Source of the DNA: Eucommia ulmoides
Taxonomy: Eukaryota > Streptophyta > Magnoliopsida > Garryales > Eucommiaceae
DNA: 64,000 nucleotides
Assembly (NCBI GenBank): GCA_016647705.1
Contig: CM028335.1
Location: forward strand, 25,569,712 to 25,633,711
Reading direction: 5' to 3'
Under the pieces are notes generated by a model that was not told where the DNA came from, ran no database searches, and was given only the letters and a program-made list of their open reading frames with translations. Each line of letters starts with the position of its first letter. The stretch's first letter is position 1. Positions 1 through 12,631 of the stretch are shown here, piece after piece. A program made the position numbers and the translations under genes.

Positions 1-313
1 CAGCAGACAGACACAAGCAGCAAAAAAAATAAACAGACAACAGCCCACAATAGTCAAAAACATCATAAAGCAGCAGCAAAGACCAAAGCAGCAACACAGC
101 AGCAAAAACATCCAAGATCTGAACAAGCAGAACCAAAAATAAGATAGAATCAAAACAACCGAATAGGATTCTGCAACAGCAAACCAAGGGAGGATGCACA
201 ATCAGCAAGCTCAGTAAAGTAGTAAACCAAGTATTCAGTTGAGTGCATTTTCTAATGTTTGGGAAGCCTTGTCTATCTAATCTCAATCATCCTCTAATGC
301 AGGAAGAAAGCTC

Positions 314-3300
314 TTAACAACTTGTAGTACTCAATTCAAAGCCTTCACTAGCTAACTTAGATAGAGAATCAGCAACAGTATTTGCCTCTCTAAAGCAATT
401 ATGAATAAGAAAATGACCCAGAGTTCTGAGATGAGCAATTTCAGCAAAAAGAGACTTATGATGCCAAGGGATAGTGCATTTACCATTAACCATATCAACT
501 AGAACTTTACTATCAACTTCCAGCACAACATGATACCAGAAATGATCAACATAGTATTTTAGACCCTGCCTGAGACTGTAATCTTTGCATACATATTTGT
601 TTGAAAACCAATAGGAGAAGAATATGCATATAGAAGAGATCCTTCCCAGTTGCGAATAACACCTCCAACTCCTGATGCACCAGGATTTCCCAAAGAGCTG
701 CCATCTAAATTAAGCTTTAAGAATCCTTCTTGAGGTTTAAACCATCTCACCAAAATCAACCAATCTTTGGTCTTCTTTTTAGCCTTGGAAAGTTTAGCTT
801 GCATTGTGTATTGTAAGTTCTTCAATAAGAGAGAAAGAGAAAAGGAAAAACATTATCAAATTTAGCCTGACAACAAGCTTTCCATAATTCCCAACAAATA
901 ATAACAGGTAAGCTAGAAGGTAATTTTGGATTGTGCCACCATTGGAGGAGTCTGGATAATAAAGTACCATCATGAGATGGACTGCCACAATGAGACCAGA
1001 CCAGCTGAGCAAACTCACAACTAGAAAGAATATGATTCTTAGATTTAGTATAGCATCCACAAGAAGAACATTTGGAAGGCATATTGAATCCCAAAGCTTG
1101 AACTTCATCATCAAAATGAACTATATTTTTCAAAACTTTCCACATGTAAATAGAAGCTTTAGTAAGGATATCTAAATGCCAAATGTGGTGAAAATAAGAA
1201 GGAGTTGTTTCATTCTACCTCAGAACATTCCAGGCAAAAGAAATGGAAATCTCACCTGAAGAAGAATGAGTCCAAATCATATAATCTTTATCTGTAAATG
1301 GAAACTTAGTAAGTTGTTGTAAATGTGATTTGAAGCTAGGTAGAATAGCGTCAATAACTGTCCAATTCCAGCTGCCATCTACAAGCATTAAGTCCATCAC
1401 CTCATAAGACCTTGCATAATCAGGAACAAGAAGGATTTCACCAAGGAAAAAATCCACAAGCCACGAGTCCCACTACAGGGAAATCTTGCCTTCACCAACA
1501 TGGTATTTGATGTAATCTTCAACTTCAACTTTCCCTTCCAGTAACTGTCTCCAGCCAATACTCTGATGGGAAGAAATTTTGTTGACGCCAACATGTTTAT
1601 TTCTTCCATATTTAGAAGGCATAAATCTAGCCCAAGTGGAAGAATTTAATCTGTAATTCTATCAAAGCTTGGCCTTGAATGCCAGAATATAGTCCTTTAA
1701 CCTCCTGATACCTAAACTACCTTCTTGGGTTGGATAACATAAAGAATTCCAATTGGACCAGTGGAGTTTTCCATTCCAGAAAAATTGAGCAAACAAACTC
1801 TCACTAGACTTGAGAACTTTAGCTGGGGAGAATAAGGTCATGAATATATGGAGAGTTTGAGAGATGAGAACATGCTTAATAAGAATGAGTCTCCCCCCAC
1901 TGGAAATGAGCTTAGCTTGCCAACATTGAATTTAGACAGTAGGGATTCAAAAAAGAAAGATTTTTTCTTTCCAGCAAAAAGAGAACAACCAAGATAATGA
2001 ATTGGAAGAGATTGCTTTATAAAAACCAGATTTGGAGGATAACTATGCAAGTATTCTTGGAGATAAACATTTGGATGGAATAAAACAATTTTTAGAATAA
2101 TTTATCAACTGGCCTAAATTGTTCTGGTATACAAAGAGAAATTTCAGAATTCTAGAAAAGAAGACTTTAGAACCACTAGTGAAAATAATGACATCATCTG
2201 CAAAATCCAAATGAGAAATAGGACTTTGAGAGGTAGGCTGGGAATAAGGCTTGATGTAATTAGTTTGGGTGAGATGTTGCAAACCTCTAGAGAAAGATTA
2301 TGCCAACAGGATGAACAAAAAATAGGAAAAAGTATCACCATGTCTAACACCTCTCTAGGACTTGAAGAAACCACAAACAGCCCCATTGATAATGATATAA
2401 AAGAAACAATTTGAAATTAACCTCCAAACCATATCAATTATTCTTTCATGAAATCCAAATCTCCTCATAATAGATAGAAGACATGACCAGGAGACCCTAT
2501 TAAAAGCCTTAACCATATCAAGTTTGATTAAAAGGTTACCTCCCACAATCTTCTTTGAAAGTTGGTTAATCATCTCTTGAGCAAGGAGGATATTGTCATA
2601 AATACTTCTACCTTCCACGAATCCACTCTATTCAGGAGAAATGAGTTTAGGCAAAACTTGCTTAATTCGCAAAGTTAAGAACTTGGAGAACACTTTATTC
2701 AGAAAGTTGCATAGGCTTATAGGTCTAAAGTCATTAGGGCTTGAGGAAGCTTCTTTTTTAGGGATAAGAGAAAGAAGAGTACTTGTACAAGCTTTGGGCT
2801 CCTCACTTCCATAGAAGAATTCCAAAACAGCCTTGTGCAAGTCCATCTTAACAATATCCCAACAGTGAGTGAAGAATTTTTTTGAATATCCATCCGGACC
2901 TGCTACACTAGCACCATTCAAACTAAATACTGTCTTTTTAACCTCATCCATTGTTGGAGGAATAAGCAATCTTTCACTTTGAGTGTGTGTGATCAATAAG
3001 GGGATCATGGTTAGGAAATCACACTGAGGTAGCACAGATGGAGAGCATAGAGCCTTTTGAAAATATTGAATGACCATCTGTTGAATGTCACTAAATCTGT
3101 GATGGCAATACCTTGGGTATCTTACAAGCTGTGAATCATCTTTTTAATTCTTTGCTCTTTGATAGAAGAATGGAAAAACTTGGTGTTTTCATCCCCTTAT
3201 TTAATCCATTTGAAGTTAGATTTCTACTTCCAAAATGCTTCTTCAGTAGAAATTGCCAATTTATGTTTAGCAATAGCCTTATTGTATGTTGTTCAATTTT

Positions 3301-4214
3301 CAGGACTGTCTTCAGTAAAACAAATTTGCTCCAGTCTAGATATTTCTATTTCTTCTCTTTGAGTTGCTGATAAAATATTCCCATAGGTGGTAGAACTCCA
3401 TTGATTGAGAATAGGCTTTAGGGATTTTAGCTTGAAGGCAACAGCATGAATGGTTGAACCATAAAAAAGATTGTTGCCAATGAGAAGCAACAATGCCTGA
3501 AAAGACAGGATAGGAACACCAGAAGTTTTGAAATTTAAATGGGATAGGCTGACTGGTAGTGAGATGATTCAAGGTTAAAAGCTGAGGGGAATGATCGAAA
3601 CTGGTTTTTTAGAGATGAGCAACAGTAGTGGTAGGAAATTTGGCTAGCCAATTGTCGTTGATGAAATACCAGTCTAATCTTGCCCACTTTCTATTAGAGC
3701 ATTTTTGTTGATTGCACCAAGTAAATTTAGAACCTGAAAATTGGACATTAATGAGGCCACAACTTTAGATACAATTGTTAAACTCCAAACTACTAATTTG
3801 ATAAAAACCTGAGTAACTTTTAATGTCCTCAGGACTAAAGTAACAGTTAAAGTCCCCAGTGACTAGACATAGATGATTGATCGGAAGAATTTGGTCTTGA
3901 AGATCTTTCCAAAGAGTTCTTCTCTCTGAGTGAGTAAATTTAGCATAGACAGTTGCTATAGAGATAGGAAGGGCAAGGAGAATATGGGAGAATTGAGCAA
4001 CTATCAGCTGTTGAGTAGAAAACGTGATGGTGTAGGTCAGGAGGTTCTTCCATGGAATCCAAATTTTACTTGAGGGATGAGAAAAACAATGATAAAAATG
4101 GAGGAATTGAGCTAGTAAAGTGGAAGCCTCTATAGACTGCATAAGTTCCAGAATAATCAGCATTTGCAACTGGTGAGATTTCACAAGTTTTTTCAGTTTG
4201 AATTTAGAGATCAT
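314..4214 (-). pseudogene. LINE ORF2 relic: endonuclease, reverse transcriptase, zf-RVT, RNase H
   Basis: ORF2 nicks target DNA and reverse-transcribes the element's RNA. The endonuclease part lies at about 4214-3300 and shows TVYAKFTHSERRTLW and GDFN, typical of the EEP nuclease family. The reverse transcriptase spans about 3077-1700 with AGPDGYSKKFF, RPISLCN and the catalytic FADDVIIF box near 2200. A thumb-like segment with YLGC and LFAGKKK sits near 1990-1900. The zf-RVT domain (CSSCG, then H and SCEFAQLVW) is at 1145-822. The RNase H is at 825-314, with LNLDGSS, GNPGASGVGGVIR, LEVDSK and the terminal NTVADSLSK. The frame shifts between these pieces and none is longer than about 150 residues, so this is a pseudogene. 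The assignment rests on many independent motifs. Confidence 0.9.
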
Positions 4215-4551
4215 TTTAGATGCTCACATAATATTCCATATGAGGCTTTTAATCATGAGAAGTTGATGAGGGCTGATCCTTACTTCTCAAAGAAGATCGA
4301 GTAACAACATCGGAATTGGGAGGCTTTCTTGATTGAGGTTTCCTCTTTGGCACAGCCCATTCAATATCTTCAGGTTCAAGAGGAACTATCCCACTAGCTA
4401 TTATCCTAAGGGACAAAGTAAATTTCTTGATGATAGCTTGATCATTAGTTTGAGAAGTGGTTGGGGATGGGGAGAGCTACAAAAGTTGTCTTGTGGTTTG
4501 AGCAAGGGGCCCAACCGTTGAGGGTGGAGTTGGATCTTTGGATGGCAAAGC

Positions 4552-5480
4552 CTAAACATTGGCAATAGGGGTATTTGGTGTATGCAATTTGACTGGAGAG
4601 GAAATTGAAGCTGGAGATGAGGATTGAGCAGTATGAGATGAAGGATTGTCAGTGTCTGCTGTTAATGGAACAATGGGAGGGCCAGTTGGAATAGTTGTTT
4701 TTGGGGATTGTTCAACAATGACATTGGTGCCTTCCAAAGTGAGAGGCGGATTACCAGAATTTCCAGAAGTTATTTTAACATTTTGTGGTATAGGTAGTTT
4801 TTCTGGTTGGCTTTCTGATTGGGCTGAATAGTCAAGGTTAGTTGCATCAGATAGTTCATCATATTCTTTCAGAAACCAAGAAGGGAATTTTGTGGCATCT
4901 AGGGAATGTTGAAGGAGGAATGGCCACAGAGTTATCAATCAAGGATTCAAAATAATTTTCTAAGGTTGAGCTTTGATTTGTTTTCTTGTTACAAGAACAA
5001 AGACTTTAGGATCAGCCACTATCGGTTCAGAAGGATACTTGATTTTACAATTAGATTCAGTATGGCCTTGTTTCAAACAATGAGAACAATAGGTTGGACT
5101 AGATCCATAGGAGATAGGTTGCCAAAAACCAGATGAACCACATACAATCCATAAACGCTTAAGCAAAGGCTTTCACAAATCCACTTCAACACAAACTCTG
5201 GCAATTCGTGGTCTTGACATATTAACGATGGCAGAATCAATTTTCAAAGGTTTTCCAATTGTCAAAGCCAAAGAAAACAAGGATTCTTTGTTATGTAAAT
5301 GAATTGGTAAAAATTCAAATCTTGCCCAAATTGGTGTCATTGGCGATTCAACATTTGCCCTAAATTCAGGTGTCCATTTGAACATTCTAATAGGAAAGTG
5401 ATGAACATACCATTGTTCTTTGAGACAAAGATGCTAAAAATCTTCCTCTGAATGCAATTGAATCTCTAGCATAAAACTGA
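4552..5480 (-). pseudogene. LINE ORF1 relic (DUF4283 / zinc-knuckle nucleic-acid-binding protein)
   Basis: The piece at 5385-5173 has KWTPEFRANVES, PIWARFEFLPIHLHN and the tail ARVCVEVDL, which match the second half of the DUF4283-type domain of plant LINE ORF1 proteins. The next piece (5166-4960) carries a CCHC knuckle in YCSHCLKQGHTESNCK. From 4938 to 4552 follows a proline- and serine-rich tail without a fold I recognise. ORF1 proteins coat the element's RNA. The usual N-terminal half of the DUF4283 domain is missing because the copy is 5'-truncated near 5500. Frames shift between the pieces, so no functional product is expected. Confidence 0.8.
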
Positions 5481-5500
5481 TTGAACATTAGTGAAATCAA

Positions 5501-7116
5501 TAAAATTATTTTTAGGAGGGATAATTAGTTAAATTAAAATGCAGGCGAATATTTTAGAAATGTCAATAGTTTATTTTGGATTTTATTTATATCCATTAGA
5601 ATGTCTAATGCTTAATTTATAAAAATTATATGATATATATTGTGATTAATAAAAATAAAAAAGTGACTTCCAAAAAGTATAATATAGAATCATATTTTAT
5701 CAAATATAGAAAGTTGTTTTATTGATAAATATATGATTTAATTACTAGTAAAGAGACACTTATACCCCTATATAAATATATGACCCCAAATAATATTCAC
5801 ACACACTTTATGACCTCCGCCTTTTTTTTTTCCAAGCCGTCATCACTCTCTCTTTGTTCATCTTCAAACCTAAGCCACTGTTCATTTTCAAACCCTAGTT
5901 GTTCATTTTTTGCAGCCACCTAATTTCCCATTCCATTTTTCACATCACAACCCTTTCTCCTCATAGCCGCAACCCCAATTCCCCTCACAACAGCAACCCT
6001 CTCTCCCATCGTCGCAACCAACTTCGTTCACCGCAAGGCTCCCATCGCCGCAAGCCCCTACCATCGTCGTTCATCTGCGAATAGCTTCTCGGCAACATCA
6101 ACACAACCCAGCAGCTCTTCTCTCTCTCTCACTCTCTCTCTCCATGGCTCCTCTCTCTATAGTTTGTGATTTTTCCTCCCAAACCCCTTCCATCTTCTGT
6201 TTCACTCCCCCACCCTTCCTCCCTCTTGGGGACGGTGAACATCAACGTCTCTCTCTATCTCTCTCTCTCTCTCTATTCTCTCTCAGTTGTAGCCTCGCAA
6301 AACCTAGGAAAATAGTAGGCAGATTTTTTCGGGTAAGAATACGCCACCAATTTGGTGCGACATTGCATCAATCTCATGACTGTCCTCTATTTCTAGCAAA
6401 TCTAGTACGACGTCCATAAACAAGAAGGTGTAAGTTTATCTCATGGATTAGGGCCTAGACTCCTTTATCGAAAATCAAAAAATTTCAAATTTGAGAGAAA
6501 GGTGAATGTTCCAGTTACGATGTACATGTGATTTTCTAATTTTTTTGGGGGGATCTTTTTTGGGTTATTTTCATTTGTGAATGTTTGTTTGTTTGTTTGT
6601 TTGTTTGTTTTTGGTTGATTTCTCACTGAATTGAATGGGTTTTTGGTGAGTATTCGTTGTGGTTCAATTAACATTCATACCAATTTTCAATTTCAGGGTG
6701 AATTTGTCCTTGAGCATGTAGAATGTTCATATCAATTATACTTTATTGTTTTTGTGTTCTTTTTTTATTTTTTGATGAATGTTCCCAGATTTGCGCCAAC
6801 TTGGCAGCGGAGCCGTTTGTCACCGTTTGTTCCAGATCTGAAATGATAAAGGTCATTTGTGCCATGCTCATCTTCGTCGTGCACCCATCATGCTTACGAA
6901 TGTTCCAATTGTTGATTCATTCATGAATGAACACGTGATTTTCGATTTGTTTTTTTTTTCTTTTTGGTGAATATTCGTTTTGTATTTTAGATTGTTTTGA
7001 TTTTGTTAATATTTTTTTATTTTGGGGAGTTTTTGTTTTATTTTCATTTGTGAATGTTCTTTTTTTATGATTTCTAAGTGAATATGCATATCGATTGGAT
7101 TTTTAGTGAATGTAGT
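5501..7116. other. Unassigned repeat-like stretch with pyrimidine-rich leader and GAATGTTC words
   Basis: Bases 5501-5760 are AT-rich with no feature. From about 5770 the plus strand becomes pyrimidine-rich, like a plant 5' leader, with (CT)n runs at 6117-6142 and 6247-6293. An ATG at 6144 opens 91 codons (6144-6419), rich in S, P and L, that match no family I know. From 6500 to 7116 the DNA is AT-rich with scattered GAATGTTC-type words. The stretch continues beyond the chromovirus at 18742, so both parts were once contiguous. It may be a non-autonomous DNA transposon or an old promoter fragment; I cannot decide. Confidence 0.4.
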
Positions 7117-7324
7117 TGTAAGACCCTAATGTTAGCTCGTACATAATTTTAGATGCATTTTAGAGCATTTAGGAAAATACGGGGTAGAGTGTGTCATTGA
7201 TTATCCAAATTAAAATTTTAAAGGGTGAATTTAGGATTTTAAGAATATTAAAATTCAAAAAGGGCTTAAATAATAACTTAAATGAAATTGAGGTGGGATG
7301 AATGTAATTTAAATAAATAAATAA

Positions 7325-7369
<45 letters not shown>

Positions 7370-10086
7370 TAAACACACAAATCAAAAACAAGAAACACGA
7401 AATGATCAAGAAAAAAATGAAGAGAAAGGGAAAGAGCGACGTGGAAACCGGAGGGATTGAAGAGAAGCACTGAAATTCATGCATAATTTGATCATCACCC
7501 TCAAAAGAAGAAATAAGAAAACAGATAAGGGAGAGAGAGAGGATCGGAGTGTCGGTACTGTCTCGTGATCGTCGACGGTGTGGGTGCATTCGTCCGGCGA
7601 ATTGCATGTGCCTATTGTCGTTGCCAGTGTGCATCTTCGTTCGTCCGATGAGTGGGAGTAATTCGATCGGCCGATTAATGTGTGATTGTGTGTGTGTTCT
7701 ATTTCCTATTCATCGTCGCCGGAGATGTAGAAGTCGTTCGGTGGTGAGTGTTTCGTGTGGGTGTCTTGTCCGTTCATCCGTCGTGGGTGTGTTGGCGTGA
7801 TCAGAGCAGTGATCGATGAGGGAAACCCGTCGGCGGCGATGTTACGATTCACCAGCGATCGTGTGTGGGTATGTTGTTCAGTCCGACGATATGCATGGGT
7901 GTGCACGTTAAAGTGTGTGTTTTTCGGTGCATGTGTGTGAGCCATCGAGTTAGTCGTATAGGTATGTGTGGGATCGTCGCCGTCGTTCAGCCGACATATG
8001 TGTGTGTGCGAGTGTGTATTTTGTTGTCAGTTGTGTATGTGTGTATGTGTGCTCTGTTTTCGCCCGAACATAGGTGTATGTGTGTGTGTGTGTGTCGTCG
8101 TCGGTTGCGTGCATCGATCGCCGGACGATTTTGTACATATGTGTGTCGTTTGATCGGATTGTGTATGTGTGTAGTGTATGGGTAAGCGTCGACATAGGGT
8201 GGCCGGCGGGAAGTGAGAATTAGTATAAGAAAGAGGAGGTTCACCGGATTTGGTGAGAAGAGAAAGGGAGACAGCCGGCTGAAAGCAGAACCAGAACAAA
8301 AACTGTTGAACTACCACCGCGGTGGTGAGGTCAGGCACAGAACAGAAGCAGACATAAAGAAGAAAAGAGGAAAAAGAGAAAGAATGAAAAAGAAAGGAAA
8401 AATGAAAAAAAAAAAAAAAAATTACACAAACAACCCAAATAAAACCCAAAATCCCAATCCCATCTCTCGGCGGGCGGAAAATTTGAATCAGGTAAAATTT
8501 CGGTCGATTGTGATTTTTGTCAAATTAAATTATTTGCATTAAAATTTTTATAATCGTGACGATAATTTTTGTAACGGATAATTTTAATAACTCTGTGCGG
8601 TGAATAATAACATAATGGAATGTGGTAAATAATCATGTTACATAATTAAATTTGGGGAATGGGGAAATTATGCGAATTACGGCCATGTATTTCATATTAG
8701 GATTATTTTAGACAAAATGTTAGTTTAGGCCTATCATTGTTAGGTTCACAGGCGCCGACATCCCAGTAGATTTTGGGCAGTGACGTTTTTACAGTGTGGA
8801 AAAGGAGGTGAGTATACTATCTTCTATATAAATTACAAAATTTATTTTCATATAAATTGTGAAAAACGTGCTTATTTAAAAATGGACGTATTTTCAACTT
8901 ATATGGATTAAGTGGTTTTAGTGATAAAGGTGGAAAAAAAATTATTCTTGGATTGTGTCAGTTTTAAAGGTGGAACAATGATTTTGGATTAAGTCAGTTT
9001 TTAAAGTGGAAATGTGATTTTCGTCCAACTATGCCCTAGTTTCTTCCCGTAAGGAATGTGAATTTTTTTCTCATAAAAGATGTAGATATTCTTCCCCTAA
9101 GGGATGTGGATTTTCTTCCCATAAGGGATGTGGATTTTCTTCCCGTAAGGGATGTGGATTACCTGCTAGGCAAGTCCTGTAGGGTGGTTGAACCATCAGG
9201 AGTGCAAACCTAGCGGGTAGTACGGTACTGTTGCAACTCCCGATCGTGAGGTAAAAACGATCATATGGCTAGTAGGAAAGGGGGTGGTGTATTTTGCAAT
9301 GAATTGTCTGAATTGATTCGATTTGGATATATTACTGTAAAATGGATTGACGTATATATATTATTTTTTATTGCACTGGAAGATTTAAACTATTTAGAGT
9401 GATTGATCTAAAATAATCGGGTTGGTTGATTTAAAATGTTTGAATTGGGTATTTTAAATATAGATATTGGTTTATTTCATCGGTGATTGGAAAATTGGAT
9501 TTTCATACGGTATGTGATTAAATTATATTTGTATTGGGTGTTTTAAACACATTATTTCTTTACATTGGTGACAATGGGAATCTGGTTCCGAATATTGTGC
9601 GCGATATACTGTATTTTTGTTATATTATTTCATTTCATTAGTGGTAGTAGAACCAGGTATGTGATTATATAATGTTATATTTTGAAACGTAGTGTTAATT
9701 ATTCATACTTGATCTATAAAATGTTTTTTATTATAAAGACAGTACACCGATAAAAAAAATTGGTTTCAGGTACCACGACTAAGAGTTGGTCTACTACTAG
9801 AACTAGGGATAGTCTGGAGGTCGTGTCGTGTTGGAGGTGAGTCGGTCGAACGTGAATCGTGAAAGGTTCAGGTATAATTAGTAGTTTTAGCTGTGGATAG
9901 TTGGGACAGGTGTGCTCCCAAATTCTGAGAACAGGTACATATATATACATTTTTTAGGAAAATTTTACAGTAGCGCGATTGTGTATGTATAATTTGTATA
10001 TTTGGGTACTCATGGATAGGTCTGATAACGTCAAGTTGACGTCACGCCCGATCTTGGGTAACGGGTGCCCGGGGTGGGGTGTGACA
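7117..10086 (+). repeat. 5' LTR of the Tekay-like chromovirus
   Basis: It begins TGTAAGACCC and ends GTGTGACA, matching the copy at 15861-18736 along its whole length. It contains a (GT)n run at 7326-7368, a long TG-rich stretch at 7540-8190, an A-rich tract near 8405, and five units of a 24-bp tandem repeat at about 9041-9160 (core CTTCCC-TAAGGGATGTGGATT), of which the other LTR has one. Apparent reading frames here are by-products of the TG-rich composition. Confidence 0.93.
7326..7368 (+). repeat. (GT)n microsatellite in the 5' LTR
   Basis: About 21 GT units. The corresponding run in the 3' LTR (16078-16118) is preceded by ATGT units instead. Confidence 0.95.
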
Positions 10087-10090
10087 TTTG

Positions 10091-10103
10091 TGGTATCAAA
10101 GCC
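10091..10103 (+). promoter_or_regulatory. Primer-binding site (tRNA-iMet type)
   Basis: Four bases after the LTR end stands TGGTATCAAAGCC, one mismatch from the plant consensus TGGTATCAGAGC that pairs with the 3' end of initiator tRNA-Met. Its position fixes the 5' LTR boundary. Confidence 0.85.
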
Positions 10104-10218
10104 TATTTTATAGGTTCTGTAGACATGTCAATTTGTCGAGCCAGTAGTGGACCATGAAATAAGGTGTCGATAGGTGGTGTTAAGCCAATGGTGGACCATG
10201 AGATAGGGTGTCGATAGG

Positions 10219-11933
10219 TGATAGGTGTGAAAAACCTATCTATTTCCAATCCGAATTGGTTAGTTTTCGAATATGTTTATAGTTATTTTTATTATATTTT
10301 AATTATTTTTCATACTTTGTGTATAACTCAGGTGTGTGGGTCAAAAAGATAGGAAACTGGAGCTAAAATGATGAGATCAAACCAAAGCGGTTCGAAGTTA
10401 CGGTGGATAAACAAGCTCGGAGGCTAAAAGCTGAAACAGGCCCACCGCTTAGGCGTCCAGACCACCGCCTAAGCGGTGAAAATGCAAAGAAGAACAAAAT
10501 GTTACTGACGGACGACCGCTTGAGCGGAAATTCTACCACTTAGGCGGAAATCCAGCAGAGGACGAAAAAGGGCTACTGACAGCCTCTCGCCTAGGCGAAG
10601 TTTTCTTCGCTTAGGCAGAATTTCAACAGAATATTCTCCAGTCCACCGCCTACTTCACCGCCCAGGCGATCATACTTAACCGACCTAATTCCGCTAGGCG
10701 GAATTTCCACCGCCTAGGCGGATTTGCCCTGCACAGCCTTTAGATATTTTTAGAATATTTTTGCTATAAATATCCCCCCTCCTCCCCCTTTGGCCGGATC
10801 TCTCTCCTCTCTCTTGCATTTTTGAGCCCTTTAGGCTATAGTTAAGCCTAGGGTTAGGATTTTTAGTGGTGGAGCTTACATCCCGAAGTGGAGAAGACGA
10901 CGAATCGATCATAGAGCATTCTTAGCGATTTATCTTCAGACGAGGCTAAGTTCTTCGATCGTTTTTCCTTATTTCTTTATCTTAGGAGCATGTGAGCATA
11001 TTTAGCTCGTTATTTCATTGTATATGCAGCTATGGCCCCGAGTTAAATATGGATTGTAGTAGGGATTAACCTAATATTTATAAATACGTTGTTTGGATGA
11101 TTTCGGTGTTTCATTTGTGATTGTTCTTCGTAGTTTGATTGTATTTATCGTATTGTTTGTTTATTATGCTTGGATTGATAAATGGAGAAAATGGGATTTT
11201 GACAAACCTCGGATTCGGAATAGGGTAAACAAACGCCACGATTCTATAACCCGGTCGGGGTTTGAATCGTGGACAATCGATGACGTAGGGCAAGACACAC
11301 GCTACCTAGGGTCGTAAAGACGTTGAGGGGGACCTCTTCATTGGCTCGAAGTTGCGTTATATTCCTCGTCTTATACTCGGAAGAGGTGGCGAGGGAGTTT
11401 TAGAATGGAGATTGTCGATAGGGTAAATACAACACGACGATCCAATAACCCAGGAGGGAGTTGGATTGTGTGCAATCAATGACGCTGGGCGAGACTCAAG
11501 TGACCTAGGGTCGTTAAGACGTTGAAGGGGACTTCTCCGTTGACTCGAAGTCATGTATTCCCCCGTCTTACACTCGGAAGAGGTGGCGGCGGAGTTTACG
11601 TACCGAGGTTGTCAAATAGGTCGAACAACGTAAACGCGAGTAAATCGGAATCGAACACGTATTTGTAAACATGTTAATCCCTTTACAATTCTTCACCCTA
11701 AAACATATTAACATAATAGTGTAGTTAATTTAGGATATATTAGTATTAGTTTAATTAATTAAATACATTTGTTTTTCGCCTAGATAAACTTAGGTCACGA
11801 CAAACGCGGTATTCGATAGTAACGACAACAATCCCTGTGGATATGATAACCCGATCTTAACGATCACACTATACTAAAACTTAGACCTCGTATACTTGTG
11901 AGTGTAAGTAGCGACGTATTTCGCGCGCTACTA
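10219..11933 (+). mobile_element. Solo LTR of an Athila-like element, nested in the chromovirus
   Basis: It runs from TGATAGGTG to CGCGCTACTA and is flanked by the direct repeat ATAGG (10214-10218 and 11934-11938), the signature of a solo LTR left by recombination. It is clearly related to the solo LTR at 29334-30770 and more distantly to the LTRs at 54788 and 60698. It carries about nine dyad motifs of CCGCCTAGGCGG type at 10440-10735, then a TATA-like CTATAAATA at 10764-10772 and a pyrimidine-rich leader. A 197-bp tandem duplication (about 11204-11400 and 11401-11597) makes it longer than its relative. Confidence 0.88.
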
Positions 11934-11938
11934 ATAGG

Positions 11939-12631
11939 TGAGTTCGACAAGTGAGTGATAGTATTGCATTGCATTAGATAGTACATTGGCATTGTGCATT
12001 ATTATTTGTTTTGTTGGCAATTAGTGGATGCGACGAAGCAGTGATACTACTAGTTAGTTGATTAGGTGGTGTTATCGGTAATAGTGATGGATGGATTACG
12101 TTTGTGTGGGTGCTAGTGGTTTAAAATATTAAATTATAACTGATAAACAATCATATTCGTATTACTTGACGTTGGGATCCAGTATCAGTAGCACTTGATG
12201 TTTTAATTTATTAGACCAATAGTGTGACAGAGCACACTTAAGTTGGATTATTAAACAACATCCAAGGGTGTGTATAAAACTGCCTTCTAGGCAATACTAG
12301 GGAAACCTTGTAATTCTGTGGGAGGGGGAGTTCATATTATTGAAATATGAGAAGATAATTGTTTTGTAGTATGAAATGAAATTCGACGTCTAGTCCCGGT
12401 TTGCTTCGGATTTGGTGAAAACGGAAGAGACTAGATGTAGACGATTCCAGAAAATATTTAATTTAGTAGTACGTTTCAGGTTGACGGGCAGGCAAATCAA
12501 AAGCTTATGCAGAATTAATAAACGCAGCGAAATTAATAGAGGATGTTGTGTAGGAAGTAGTCGAGAACTGTGAGTCGATGTTAATAGATAGTGCGTATAA
12601 ATATAGTTAGCTTCGTATTGGTGATAGGGAG
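11939..12631 (+). other. Chromovirus internal stretch without readable coding
   Basis: This lies between the nested solo LTR and the first recognisable protease residues, where gag would be expected. I see no zinc knuckle and no gag-like reading frame. The region may be deleted or strongly decayed gag and early protease sequence. Confidence 0.5.

Larger units (their letters stand above)
1..5500 (-). mobile_element. L1-type LINE (non-LTR retrotransposon), 5'-truncated and decayed
   Basis: Read on the minus strand, this stretch shows in order an ORF1 remnant with a zinc knuckle, an endonuclease, a reverse transcriptase, a zinc-binding RVT domain and an RNase H. This is the order of plant L1-clade LINEs with an RNase H tail. 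The 5' end (about 5500) falls inside ORF1, so the N-terminal part of that protein is absent, as expected from incomplete reverse transcription. Bases 1-313 contain no reading frame and are rich in GCTGCTTT-like words on the minus strand; I take them as 3' UTR, and the poly(A) end lies before the window. No target-site duplication can be seen because one end is missing. Many frameshifts and stops show that it is dead. Confidence 0.9.

Noticed and set aside
6144-6419. 91-codon frame after a CT-rich leader
   Set aside because: It looks like a plant gene start, but the residues are low-complexity, no family is recognised and no downstream exon could be supported, so I did not call it a gene.
7278-8449. 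Several frames of 60-140 codons on both strands with runs of T-H or V-C residues in the 5' LTR; the same at 16022-17196
   Set aside because: They result from (GT)n and TG-rich LTR sequence, overlap on both strands and match no protein family.
9041-9160. Regularly spaced 24-bp repeats considered as a CRISPR-like array
   Set aside because: There are no unique spacers between the units, and the site lies within a plant LTR.
10440-10735. Dyad motifs considered as a CRISPR array or rho-independent terminators
   Set aside because: Eukaryotic context, imperfect short dyads and irregular spacers; they lie upstream of a TATA box.
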